A DNA stretch of 58,637 bases. Origin: UBA1149 sp963579235. Its GTDB lineage: Bacteria > Desulfobacterota > Binatia > UBA1149. Below the pieces are notes generated by a model, which ran no database searches, was not told where the DNA came from, and saw nothing but the letters and a program-made list of their open reading frames with translations. Position 1 is the stretch's first letter; each line of letters opens with the position of its first letter. The stretch spans positions 1 to 58,637 of the forward strand of contig CAUZFM010000001.1 of NCBI GenBank assembly GCA_963579235.1, given 5' to 3'. Positions 33,722-42,069 of this stretch are shown one piece after another. The position numbers were made by a program, and so were the translations under genes.

Positions 33722-33750
33722 TTGACAGGCGAGGCCTGCACCGGAAGAAT
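33722..33750 (+). promoter_or_regulatory. Candidate promoter of the selenoprotein gene
   Basis: TTGACA (33722-33727), 17-base spacer, AAGAAT (33745-33750, four of six matches to TATAAT). It lies 38 bases before the ATG at 33788. An alternative -10, TACAAT, is 7 bases further on, but without a good -35. Confidence 0.45.
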
Positions 33751-33787
33751 AGCTCTTTACAATCAGCTCCAAGGAGGATGCACCCCA

Positions 33788-34546
33788 ATGGGATCGAAGG
33801 CACGTTACGCCTCGGCCATCGTTGCTATCCTTGCCCTTTACGTGGCTTCCTGCGTTGACCCGCAGGAAGTTACCGACATAAAGGCCAAGGTCGACGAGGT
33901 TCAGGCACAACAAAAAGACATGATAGGAAAACTGGCAGGCCTGGAGGCCGGTCAGAAAAAAATACTGGACAAGGGTCCGGCCGCTGCAGCGCGACCGTCC
34001 AAGCCCAAGGACGACCCCAACAAGGTCTACCCCGTAAAGAAGGGTAACTCGTTCTGGAAAGGCGCCGCGAACCCGACCGTTACGGTGGTCGAGTTCTCGG
34101 ACTTTCAATGACCATTCTGTGCACAAACCACCAGTCTGGTGGATCAGATAGTCAAGGAATTCCCCAACGACGTACAGTTTGTCTTCAAGAACTACCCCCT
34201 GCCGTTTCATAAGCAGGCCATGCCTGCCGCGAAGGCTGCTGTTGCAGCCGGCAACCAAGGCAAGTTCTGGGAGATGCACGACAAGATCTTCGAAAACTAC
34301 CGTGCCCTGAACGCGGATTTCTACGCCAAGGCCGCCGGCGAAATCGACGGATTGGACGTTGAGAAGTTCAAGGCCGACATGGACTCGCCCAAGACCCAGG
34401 CGCTGATAGTCGAAGAGATGAAAGAGGCCGGCACCGTCGGTGTACGGGGTACTCCCACTTTCTTCATCAACGGCAAGAAGCCCACGGGCCGTTCCTTTGA
34501 ACAGTGGAAGAGCATCATCGCCGAGGAGATCAAGAATAAGGGCTGA
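33788..34546 (+). CDS. DsbA-like lipoprotein, selenocysteine-containing (UPFC active site)
   Basis: One 252-residue protein if the in-frame TGA at 34109-34111 is read as selenocysteine (residue 108). AAGGAGG precedes ATG 33788. The N-terminus has a type II signal with lipobox 'VASC' near residue 22, then a coiled-coil linker, then a thioredoxin/DsbA domain: 'VVEFSDFQ', U108, 'PFCAQTT'. In homologues the site reads F-S-D-F-Q-C-P-F-C, so U replaces exactly the nucleophilic Cys and C111 remains. After the TGA the frame continues to 'KNYPLPFHKQA', 'KFWEMHDKIFENY' and the cis-Pro loop 'GVRGTPTFFINGKKP', all intact. A SECIS-like hairpin follows the TGA. It would be a membrane-anchored thiol oxidoreductase. 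A strong terminator follows. Confidence 0.88.
34109..34142 (+). other. Selenocysteine UGA and bacterial SECIS-like hairpin
   Basis: After TGA (34109-34111), CCACCA (34128-34133) pairs perfectly with TGGTGG (34137-34142) around the loop GTC. The loop begins with G and lies 22 bases after the UGA, inside the 16-37 base window of the bSECIS model, with a stem of 6 bp. All known rules (stem 4-16 bp, short loop, G among its first two bases) are met. Confidence 0.8.
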
Positions 34547-34582
34547 CCTGGAATCTGCCAGAAAGCCCGCTGCGAAAGTGGC

Positions 34583-34618
34583 AAGGCCGGTTCCCTCACG
34601 GGAGCCGGCCTTTTTTTT
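34583..34618 (+). terminator. Terminator after the selenoprotein gene
   Basis: AAGGCCGG (34583-34590) and the following TTCCC pair with GGGA-CCGGCCTT around TCAC, with one mismatch, and run into eight T ending at 34618. Classic rho-independent form. Confidence 0.85.
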
Positions 34619-34686
34619 GACCGCGTTTCGCGCCACGACCTACCGTCCCGATCGTTGTCCGGATGTCACTCTCAAGCCCGGGCGTA

Positions 34687-35829
34687 TCAGGCCTGGCCGC
34701 TGTCGGCCGTCACGACCACGGGCTCGCCGTCCACCAGCACCCACTCGGGCCGGTAACCCTTGGGGCGAACCCAGAGAAAGAACGCGCCCGTCAGGGTCAG
34801 GGCCTCGGCCGCCCAGAAGCCCAGCGCGGCAGATATTATGGCCTGCGAAGTGCCCATTTTTTCGCCCAGCAGGTAGGTCTGCGCGATTTCACGGATGCCT
34901 TCGCCGGCTATGGTAAACGGCGATATCACGGTAGCAAAAATCTGGATAGACGAGGCAAAGGTCACCTCCCAGAAGCTCGCACCCACGGCACCTACCGCCA
35001 GCGCCGTAAAAAAGTACATCACCGCCGTCGTGAAGTGCACGATCCAGCTCTGAACCGCCGCGTTGAGCAACAACATGCGCTTGTCGCTGTAAGCCGCCGC
35101 GGCTTTGGACACCCGCGTGACGAAACCTGCGATCTTGTCGCGTGCCGGGATGGGAAAGTTTTCTATCACCCACTGCACCAGGCTGGGCTTGAACAGCAGG
35201 GTGAAAAACAGCAGCAACACGGCCGACGCTATGGGTACCGTGAGCGCCGCAACGCGGAAAGCGTTGTCGCCGAAAATCGAAATGCCCCACGGCATTGCGA
35301 CGAGAAAGGTAAAGAAAATTCCGAGGATGCCGAGGACTTTTTCGATCACGGTCGCGGCCGTTACCTCGACAGTGCGATCGCTGAAACGAGCTGCGTCGTA
35401 GAGCTTGTAGCCGTCAAGACCAACGGTGGACGGCAGGAAGGTACCCAGGAAACGGCCGATGAGAAACGAGCCGAATATATGCTTGAAAGGGAAGATTATG
35501 CCCTGGCCCTTGAGCAGCAGCAGCCAGCGATACATGCTGGCAAGTATGCCTATGAACTTTATGCCGGCGGCCAGCGCCACGAACATCCAGAAGTCATCCA
35601 TGTTGATGTTGGGTATGAACTCGCGGATTGCGGTGAAGGTCGTAACGCTACGACCGTCGTCGGTGGTCACCTGGTGCGAGAGCAGCAGGTAAAAAGCGCC
35701 CACGGTTATGACGGCCTTCACTGCCGTGGACAGCCACGCCCGGAGCGTAGGATTCAAATTTGACCAAAATTGTTTCAATTTGTTTATCATTGTCGCTTTA
35801 CCCTTGTCTGCCTGACCGTGACTCGCCAT
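34687..35829 (-). CDS. Second LPG-synthase-type TM / flippase-like protein
   Basis: A 380-residue polytopic protein (ATG 35829; ATG 35790, giving 367 residues and starting 'MINKLKQFW', is equally plausible). It has about eight membrane segments and the family's 'FGSFLIGRFLGTFLPSTVG' and 'DGYKLYDAARFSDRTVEVTA', then 'VIEKVLGILGIFFTFL' and 'SPFTIAGEGIREIAQTYLLG' with the G-x-G-x-R-E signature. The periplasmic loop near residues 50-75 is longer than in the paralogue. Lipid or glycolipid translocation is the family-level guess; the substrate is unknown. Confidence 0.85.
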   Translation of the reverse strand: MASHGQADKGKATMINKLKQFWSNLNPTLRAWLSTAVKAVITVGAFYLLLSHQVTTDDGRSVTTFTAIREFIPNINMDDFWMFVALAAGIKFIGILASMYRWLLLLKGQGIIFPFKHIFGSFLIGRFLGTFLPSTVGLDGYKLYDAARFSDRTVEVTAATVIEKVLGILGIFFTFLVAMPWGISIFGDNAFRVAALTVPIASAVLLLFFTLLFKPSLVQWVIENFPIPARDKIAGFVTRVSKAAAAYSDKRMLLLNAAVQSWIVHFTTAVMYFFTALAVGAVGASFWEVTFASSIQIFATVISPFTIAGEGIREIAQTYLLGEKMGTSQAIISAALGFWAAEALTLTGAFFLWVRPKGYRPEWVLVDGEPVVVTADSGQA

Positions 35830-35939
35830 GCAGGCAGCCAGCGTAAATTATAGGACAGTCGTGCAGCCGCTACCGTTTTTTTGGCCGGCGGCTTCCTCCA
35901 CCTGGCCCCGGGGCCGGTCTCGCTGACTTCAACAGCCTA

Positions 35940-37214
35940 ATGATACCTGATAAGTCAGATGACGACATGAGCAGGCAATCAAAATCAAACTCTTGTGCTA
36001 AGTGCGGAGCCAGCCTCTCCTCGAGGCAGGCCTGGTGCGGCGACTGCGGCACCCCGCGACGTGACAAGCCCCGTGAAATCAGGGCAAACCCGCTTGCATT
36101 GGCGGTTTTTGGCCTGCTGTTTGGCCTGGGCGGCCTGGGCGTTTACCGGCTCGAAGCCCCCCCTCCCTCCCAGCAGCGTGCGGTATCGGGTGCACCCGGC
36201 GCTACCGGGGCGACGGCTTCAGCCCCCGCGCTCGACCTCGCCCCGGCCGACCACCCGATGGTGAAACTGCCCGAAGAAGTAACGCGCGTGCTCGATAGGC
36301 TTTCGGAGGCAGCCGAGGCCAGCCCCGACGACCTCGAGTCCTGGTTGATATTGTCCCGCGCGCGCTACCGCGCAGGCCTGCTCGATCCGTCTTACGTCGA
36401 AAAGGCCCGGCTGGCCCTGGACCACGTGCTCGAGCTGGACGCTGACTCGGCCGAAGCCATCCGCATGTACGGCAACCTGGAGTACAACGCCCGGCAGTTC
36501 GCGCGCGCCGAAGAACTCTTCAATCGTTACCTCCAGATCGACCCCGACGACGCGGCCGTGCGCACCGACCTCGGTTCGTCGCTGCTGTTCCAGGAACGAC
36601 GCGAAGAGGCGCGCGACACCTACCGCGAGGTCACCGTGAAAACACCGGGCTTCATGCAGGCCTGGTTCAACCTCGGCCTGGTGCAGAACGGCATGGGCGA
36701 CCGCGAGGGCGCGATGGCGAGCCTGAAGAAGGCAGGGGCCATCGCCACCGACCCGGAACAGAAACGTCGTGTCGAGGCACTCGTGGCGTCGCTGGAGAGT
36801 CGACAGGCAGCCGGGCCCACACCGCGCGACCGCACGGGTGGCGGCGACGCTGCGGCAACGGCCGGCGGCAGTGACAAAGCCGAGAGTAATGCCACCAGCG
36901 ATTTCCAGCGTGGCGCCGACCGACTACTGCTCGACCACCGCATAGTGGGCCCGCGGGTGGTCGCCATCACCTGGAGTTCTGATTCGTTGGCCGAGGTGAA
37001 GCTGAATAATTTCCCCATGGACCAAATGCCACCGGTGGTACGCAATCTTTTCAAGTCACGCATCAACGAATCCCTGGCCTCACTGGCCGAAAAGAACTCC
37101 CTCAACGACGCGATCAACATAGCGCTGGTCGACAGCGAGAGCGGCCTCACCATGGACAAGTTGGACGGCGTCGAGTTGGTTGGCGCCTTCGACCAGCCAG
37201 AGGACCTGCCGTGA
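35940..37214 (+). CDS. Zinc-ribbon, single-TM, TPR protein
   Basis: A 424-residue protein (ATG 35940, or ATG 35967). Residues about 18-40 form a zinc ribbon, 'SCAKCGASLSSRQAWCGDCG', followed by a membrane helix 'LALAVFGLLFGLGGLGVY' near 52-70. A disordered Pro/Ala linker leads to TPR units ('SAEAIRMYGNLEYNARQFAR', 'AVRTDLGSSLLFQERREEAR'), resembling the cytochrome c biogenesis CcmI/NrfG type. The last 110 residues are a separate domain of unknown kind. The stop overlaps the MoxR gene as GTGA, so it belongs to the MoxR-VWA operon. Confidence 0.8.
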   Translation: MIPDKSDDDMSRQSKSNSCAKCGASLSSRQAWCGDCGTPRRDKPREIRANPLALAVFGLLFGLGGLGVYRLEAPPPSQQRAVSGAPGATGATASAPALDLAPADHPMVKLPEEVTRVLDRLSEAAEASPDDLESWLILSRARYRAGLLDPSYVEKARLALDHVLELDADSAEAIRMYGNLEYNARQFARAEELFNRYLQIDPDDAAVRTDLGSSLLFQERREEARDTYREVTVKTPGFMQAWFNLGLVQNGMGDREGAMASLKKAGAIATDPEQKRRVEALVASLESRQAAGPTPRDRTGGGDAAATAGGSDKAESNATSDFQRGADRLLLDHRIVGPRVVAITWSSDSLAEVKLNNFPMDQMPPVVRNLFKSRINESLASLAEKNSLNDAINIALVDSESGLTMDKLDGVELVGAFDQPEDLP

Positions 37215-38035
37215 GCGGTAAAGAGCACGACGAAAACGCCCCATGGTACCTGCCCATAAACGACGAGGTCGAGATCTTCGAGGCCGCCTTCAAGCTGCAG
37301 TTGCCCATACTTCTGAAAGGGCCCACGGGCTGCGGCAAGACCCGCTTCGTGGAGTACATGGCTTGGAAACTCGTCAAGGCCAGCGACGACCGGCCCCTGC
37401 CGCTCATAACCGTTGCCTGCAACGAGGACTTGACCGGCAGCGACCTCGTAGGCCGCTACCTCATCCGTGGCGACGAAACCGTGTGGATGGACGGCCCGCT
37501 CACGCGCGCGGTGCGCAGTGGCTGTGTGTGTTACCTCGACGAGCTGGTCGAGGCTCGCAAGGACACCATGGTGCTCATCCACCCGCTCACCGACCACCGG
37601 CGCATACTGCCCATCGACAAGCGCGCCGAGATTGCCCAGGCCCATCCCCAGTTCATGCTCGTGGTGTCGTATAACCCCGGCTACCAATCGGTGCTCAAGG
37701 ATCTCAAGCCGTCCACTCGACAGCGCTTCGTGACGCTTGAGTTTGGCTACCCGCCGCGAGACCGCGAGGCAGAAATCATCGCCCACGAAAGCGGCGTTGA
37801 TCTCGAAACAGCCATGGACCTTGCCCACCTCGGCGAGCGCGTGCGCGAACTCAAGTCGGGTGGACTCGAAGAAGGCGTGAGCACGCGCCTCCTTCTCTAC
37901 GCCGCCCAGCTGATCAACCACGGCACCACCCGGCAGCGGGCCTGCGAGGCGACCATGATACGGGCCCTCAGCGACGACCCGGCCACGCAGGAAGCCGTGG
38001 CCGAACTGGTGTCGTCTATTTTCCCGCCCGACTGA
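37211..38035 (+). CDS. MoxR-type AAA+ ATPase, CbbQ/NorQ class
   Basis: A 274-residue AAA+ protein of the CbbQ/NirQ/NorQ/GvpN group. Walker A 'LLKGPTGCGKTRFVEYMAW' near residue 34-50, 'VACNEDLTGSDLVGRYLIRG' near 66-85, Walker B 'GCVCYLDELVEARKDTM' near 105, sensor 'VSYNPGYQSVLKDLKPSTR' near 155 and 'TLEFGYPPRDREAEII' near 180 are typical. CbbQ and NorQ work with VWA partners CbbO and NorD to remodel Rubisco or nitric oxide reductase. A VWA gene follows 4 bases downstream, but neither client enzyme is encoded here. Confidence 0.92.
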   Translation: MSGKEHDENAPWYLPINDEVEIFEAAFKLQLPILLKGPTGCGKTRFVEYMAWKLVKASDDRPLPLITVACNEDLTGSDLVGRYLIRGDETVWMDGPLTRAVRSGCVCYLDELVEARKDTMVLIHPLTDHRRILPIDKRAEIAQAHPQFMLVVSYNPGYQSVLKDLKPSTRQRFVTLEFGYPPRDREAEIIAHESGVDLETAMDLAHLGERVRELKSGGLEEGVSTRLLLYAAQLINHGTTRQRACEATMIRALSDDPATQEAVAELVSSIFPPD

Positions 38036-38039
38036 CGCA

Positions 38040-41000
38040 GTGAGCGACGAACGAAAGTGGTTGTCGAGCCGTCACCTGGCCGACGACAGTGAGGGCGAAG
38101 CCGCGCTCGAGACGGTGGCTTCACTCCCACCCACCGACCGTGAAAAACTGTTGGCCACCGGCGACCTGCTGGCGCTTCGCTCGGTCACTCTGGCGCACTC
38201 CTTCCTGGTCGCGGCTGCCGCGGTAGCCCGTGACTCTCCCGCGCGCCTCCTCGACTGGCTGGCCGACACCATCACCCTTCTCGGGCAGGACCTCAAGCAG
38301 CGCGACGTAGCGTCCGCGTGGTTCGAGGCCAGCCGTTTTCTCTACCGCGAAGGCTCGCCGGTCGAACCCGCGCAGTGGCTGACCTGCTGCGCCTCACTGC
38401 TGGATCGCTCGCGTCGACTGGGCAGCGACTTTGCCGAGGCGACCACGCCGGCGCTGGAAAGCGGCACGGTAAACCCCACCGCCCTGCTCGCCTGGCGCGA
38501 CGCTACCCTCGAGCTGCTCGTAGACGGCGGTTGGCGAGAGGAAATGGCCGGCCGAGCGCTGGTGGAAACGATGCCCGGCCTGCTGGACGTGCTCGCCCCG
38601 GGGTCGGTGGACCACTGGAGTCGCTGCGTGTCGGCCCGCCAACCCGGCCGCCGCAAGGCTCCCCCCTGGCCGCCGCGACTCGCCAATGAACTCGCCTGCC
38701 TCGAAGCCTCGGAGCAGGAGCGCTGTCTCAAGCTCTGCGCTGACCTGTCCGCAGGTGACGCTCTCGCGGCGCGCGAACTGGTAAGCGCATTGCCGGCAGC
38801 CCTGAAATCACTTACCCCAGACTGTCGCCGTGCACTGTTCGAAGCCGTCGAAGAAACGCTTAAGGCGGCAACAGCGGCCGACGGACTGGCCGACGCGCTG
38901 CGCCTGCTGTCGGCCACCTTGCACGACCTCGACCAGGAGGACGCCTTGTTCTTGTTGTCGCGCGCACCCGCAGTGGCACGCCTGCTGCCCGCGGCGCTGC
39001 CCACCTACCTCAGATCCATGCACCGGGCGCTTGACGAGGGTGGGCGCGAGGGCGTCGAATTGTGGCTCGAGCAAGCGGGCGAGCTGGCCGACCGCGGCCA
39101 GGCGGCACTACTCGCCCACCTGGCCATACACACCAGGACAGCCCACAAGCTGCTCGTCGAGCACAGCGCGAGCATCCAGTTCGAAGAGATAGAAGGCCTC
39201 ATGCAACGCTACCTGCGCATGATGTCGCGCCGACATTTTCAACTCGTTGCGTCGACCGGCACCTGGCTGAGACCGCCCTTGTCGCCGGGCGATGAAACAA
39301 GCCTGCGCCTTCCCGAAAAGGTGAGCCTCTTCTCGAGCAGCGAAGATAACCTGCTCATGTACAAGCTCACCGTTGCCCACGTGGCCGGCCGCTGGGAGTA
39401 CGGCAGTTTTGACTTCAACATCGATCACTTCAAGAGCCTGGGCTGGTCGCCGCCCACCCTTGCAGGTCGTGAAAACAAGCCGGCCGACGAGTCGACGGGC
39501 CTCGCGGCCCTGCTCGAGTCCTACCCCAACCCGCTGCTCGCACACGGCCTGTTTGTGTTGCTCGACGGGGCGAGAATAGACGCCTGCCTGAGCCGCGAGT
39601 TTCCCGGCCTGGCCATCGACATGCAACGGCTGGGCGCCCACTACGCCAATAACCCACCGCCGCAGGCGGCCGATCGCCCGGCCGACCTGCTGCTCGAAGC
39701 GCTGTTTCATCTCACCGTGGGCGGGTTTAAACGCGGAGACCTGGAGCCGCGACTGTCCCGCTCGGCCGCGACCCTGGCCGAACCGCTACGGCGACTCCGC
39801 CATCCCGAAGCGAGCGTGTATGACAGCGCGACGCTGTTTGCCGCCCTCTACCCATTGCTCGCCCTGGCCGACTCGAGGGCCGAGGACCCCGACGACCCAG
39901 ACAACTTCATCGAGCTGGGCGGGGCGACTATTCTCGACCCCGGCGACATGGGCGAGGACCCCGCTCGCCCCATGCCCGGCGCGGCGGGTGACGACAAGGC
40001 CAAGGCCGGCCCCGACGACGGTGAATCCCTGGACCTGGGTGAGCGCGAGCTGCAACTGTCCGATACCGACGGTGACGACGAGGCTCCCGGTACGGCACTG
40101 AGCACTGACGAAATCCGCCGCCTGCTCGAGCAAGCCGATTCTCTAAAGCTTTCCGAGTCGCACGGTAGCGAGCAACCGGGGCTGGGACTCTACATCACGG
40201 ACCTGCTGGGGAAGCTCCCCTCGGATTCGCTGCGCGAACTGCGTGCCATGATGAATCGCGGCGACACGGCCGCCGTGCGTGACTGGCTACGCGAACAGGT
40301 GCACACCGACAGTTATCTCTACGACGAGTGGGACTACCAGGTGTCGGACTACCGCCGCCAGTGGTGTAGCCTGCAGGAGACCAGCATCGAGGGCGACGGC
40401 GGCCACTACTATCTCGAGGTCATCGGCCGCTCGGGCGAGCTGCTCTCGCAGGTGCGGCAGGAATTCAATCGCATGAAACCCGAGCAGTACCGCAAGGTAC
40501 GCGGCATGGAAGACGGCCACGACTTCGACCTCAACGCCCTGGTCGACGCCCGGGCCGAGCTTAAGTCGCGTAGGTCGCCCACTGATCGCTTCTATATCTC
40601 CCGTCGCCGCGAAGAACGCGACGTGGCAACCTTGTTCCTGGTCGACATGAGTGCGTCTACCGATGAACCCCTGGCCGACAGCGAGGGCGAGCCACGCCTG
40701 GTCATAGACCTCATCAAGGAAACCCTGGTGGTGCTTTCCGAGGTGCTCGGCGACATCGGCGACTCCTGGGCCATCTACGGATTTTCGGGTAACGGCCGAC
40801 ACAACGTGGAGTACTACCAGGTCAAGTCTTTCGTCGAGACCATGGGGCCCATGGTGAAGGGTCGCATAGGCGCCATCCAGCCCCGTCGCTCAACGCGCAT
40901 GGGCACCGCGCTGAGACACTCGGCCGACAAGCTGGCCCGCGTGAGCGCGCGCTCCCGCCACCTGATACTTCTCAGCGACGGGTTTCCGCAGGACAGCGAC

Positions 41001-41225
41001 TACGGCGAAGACCGACGCTCAAACACCTACGGCATACGCGACACGGCCATGGCCCTGCAGGAGCTGGAGCGCTCGGGCGTGGGCAGCTTCTGCATAACCA
41101 TAGACCCCTCGGGACACGACTACCTGCGCGACATGTGCCCCGGCGCGCGCTACTCGGTCATAGACGACATAAGATCGCTGCCCGGCGAGCTGCCGCGCGT
41201 GTACCGCCGCGTTACCCGCGCGTGA
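38040..41225 (+). CDS. Large VWA-domain protein, CbbO/NorD class
   Basis: A 1061-residue protein, longer than the usual 600-800 residues of CbbO and NorD. Residues 1-700 are mostly helical with no domain that I recognise; residues about 620-700 are an acidic linker ('DPDNFIELGGATILDPGD', 'GERELQLSDTDGDDE'). The C-terminal VWA domain has an intact MIDAS: 'FLVDMSAST' near residue 869, 'RSTRMGTALRHSADK' near 955 and 'LILLSDGFPQDSDYGED' near 978. Such proteins bind a client through the VWA domain and the MoxR ring through the helical part. GTG 38040 lies 4 bases after the MoxR stop. Confidence 0.9.
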   Translation: MSDERKWLSSRHLADDSEGEAALETVASLPPTDREKLLATGDLLALRSVTLAHSFLVAAAAVARDSPARLLDWLADTITLLGQDLKQRDVASAWFEASRFLYREGSPVEPAQWLTCCASLLDRSRRLGSDFAEATTPALESGTVNPTALLAWRDATLELLVDGGWREEMAGRALVETMPGLLDVLAPGSVDHWSRCVSARQPGRRKAPPWPPRLANELACLEASEQERCLKLCADLSAGDALAARELVSALPAALKSLTPDCRRALFEAVEETLKAATAADGLADALRLLSATLHDLDQEDALFLLSRAPAVARLLPAALPTYLRSMHRALDEGGREGVELWLEQAGELADRGQAALLAHLAIHTRTAHKLLVEHSASIQFEEIEGLMQRYLRMMSRRHFQLVASTGTWLRPPLSPGDETSLRLPEKVSLFSSSEDNLLMYKLTVAHVAGRWEYGSFDFNIDHFKSLGWSPPTLAGRENKPADESTGLAALLESYPNPLLAHGLFVLLDGARIDACLSREFPGLAIDMQRLGAHYANNPPPQAADRPADLLLEALFHLTVGGFKRGDLEPRLSRSAATLAEPLRRLRHPEASVYDSATLFAALYPLLALADSRAEDPDDPDNFIELGGATILDPGDMGEDPARPMPGAAGDDKAKAGPDDGESLDLGERELQLSDTDGDDEAPGTALSTDEIRRLLEQADSLKLSESHGSEQPGLGLYITDLLGKLPSDSLRELRAMMNRGDTAAVRDWLREQVHTDSYLYDEWDYQVSDYRRQWCSLQETSIEGDGGHYYLEVIGRSGELLSQVRQEFNRMKPEQYRKVRGMEDGHDFDLNALVDARAELKSRRSPTDRFYISRRREERDVATLFLVDMSASTDEPLADSEGEPRLVIDLIKETLVVLSEVLGDIGDSWAIYGFSGNGRHNVEYYQVKSFVETMGPMVKGRIGAIQPRRSTRMGTALRHSADKLARVSARSRHLILLSDGFPQDSDYGEDRRSNTYGIRDTAMALQELERSGVGSFCITIDPSGHDYLRDMCPGARYSVIDDIRSLPGELPRVYRRVTRA

Positions 41226-41230
41226 GCGTC

Positions 41231-41926
41231 TCAGCGACTCTTGCCCACACCCAGGCGCGGACAAAACCTGGCCACTGGGCACTCGCTGCATTTTGGCGAA
41301 ATCGGTCGACACACGGTCTGGCCGAAAGCCACGAGCAGGTCGTTGTACTCGTGCCAGTAACGCCGGGGTAGTTTTGCCCGCAGCGCCATCTCGGTCTTCT
41401 CGGGCGTGCGCGTTGACACGTAGCCCCAGATATTCGAGATGCGGTGCACGTGGGTGTCCACGCACATGGCCGGCTTGCCGTAACCCGAGGTCAGAACCAG
41501 GTTGGCCGTCTTGCGGCCCACGCCCTTGAAGGTGAGCAGCGTGTCGATGTCGTCGGGCACGCGGCCGCCGTGATCCTCGACTATCCGTCGGCACATCTCT
41601 ACCAGTTGCGGGGCCTTGGTCTTGTAGAACCCAACCGGGTAGATCGCCTCACGCACCACCGCCGGGTCGGCCCGAGCGAGACTTTCTATGTCGGGGGCCA
41701 ACGCGAACAGTCGCCGACTGGCCTCCGATGTGACTCCGTCCTGGGTGCGCAAGCTCAGGATGCAGGAAGCCAGTACGCGGTAAGGGTCGCGCGTGGTCTC
41801 GGCTATGAGCGTGACCACCGGAGCGTCCCAACCCACGTAGGCGTCGCGCAAACGCTTAAGGACATGGGGCATGCGCCTTGTGGTCAGCGGCTCGATAGTC
41901 GCCCCTGTGGTTGCCGTAGCGGTCAC
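41231..41926 (-). CDS. nth: Endonuclease III
   Basis: A 231-residue Nth. The helix-hairpin-helix 'LLTFKGVGRKTANLVLTSG' holds the catalytic Lys, and 'MCVDTHVHRISNIWGY' the catalytic Asp. The 4Fe-4S loop is C206-x6-C213-x2-C216-x5-C222 in 'CRPISPKCSECPVARFCPR'. It is a bifunctional DNA glycosylase/AP lyase removing oxidised pyrimidines. It converges with the VWA gene, 5 bases apart. Confidence 0.95.
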   Translation of the reverse strand: MTATATTGATIEPLTTRRMPHVLKRLRDAYVGWDAPVVTLIAETTRDPYRVLASCILSLRTQDGVTSEASRRLFALAPDIESLARADPAVVREAIYPVGFYKTKAPQLVEMCRRIVEDHGGRVPDDIDTLLTFKGVGRKTANLVLTSGYGKPAMCVDTHVHRISNIWGYVSTRTPEKTEMALRAKLPRRYWHEYNDLLVAFGQTVCRPISPKCSECPVARFCPRLGVGKSR

Positions 41927-42069
41927 CTGGGACGAATAAGTTCACAGATCCACGATTGCAAACCCCCATAAGGGGGGGTCGCGCGCTAAATCACTGGACA
42001 AAACACCCTCATCCTTTCTATAGTCTGCAGTGGCCCTGCCCTCGCAGGTAACCCGGGAGCTTGTACCGC

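Noticed and set aside
33722..34546. Two separate genes (33722-34111 and 34139-34546) or a nonsense-mutated pseudogene
   Set aside because: Both halves are in the same frame, form one complete DsbA domain when joined, and the TGA sits exactly at the active-site Cys, followed by a SECIS-like hairpin.
36620..37921. 433-residue minus-strand open frame
   Set aside because: Antisense to the TPR and MoxR genes; no RBS or recognisable domain.
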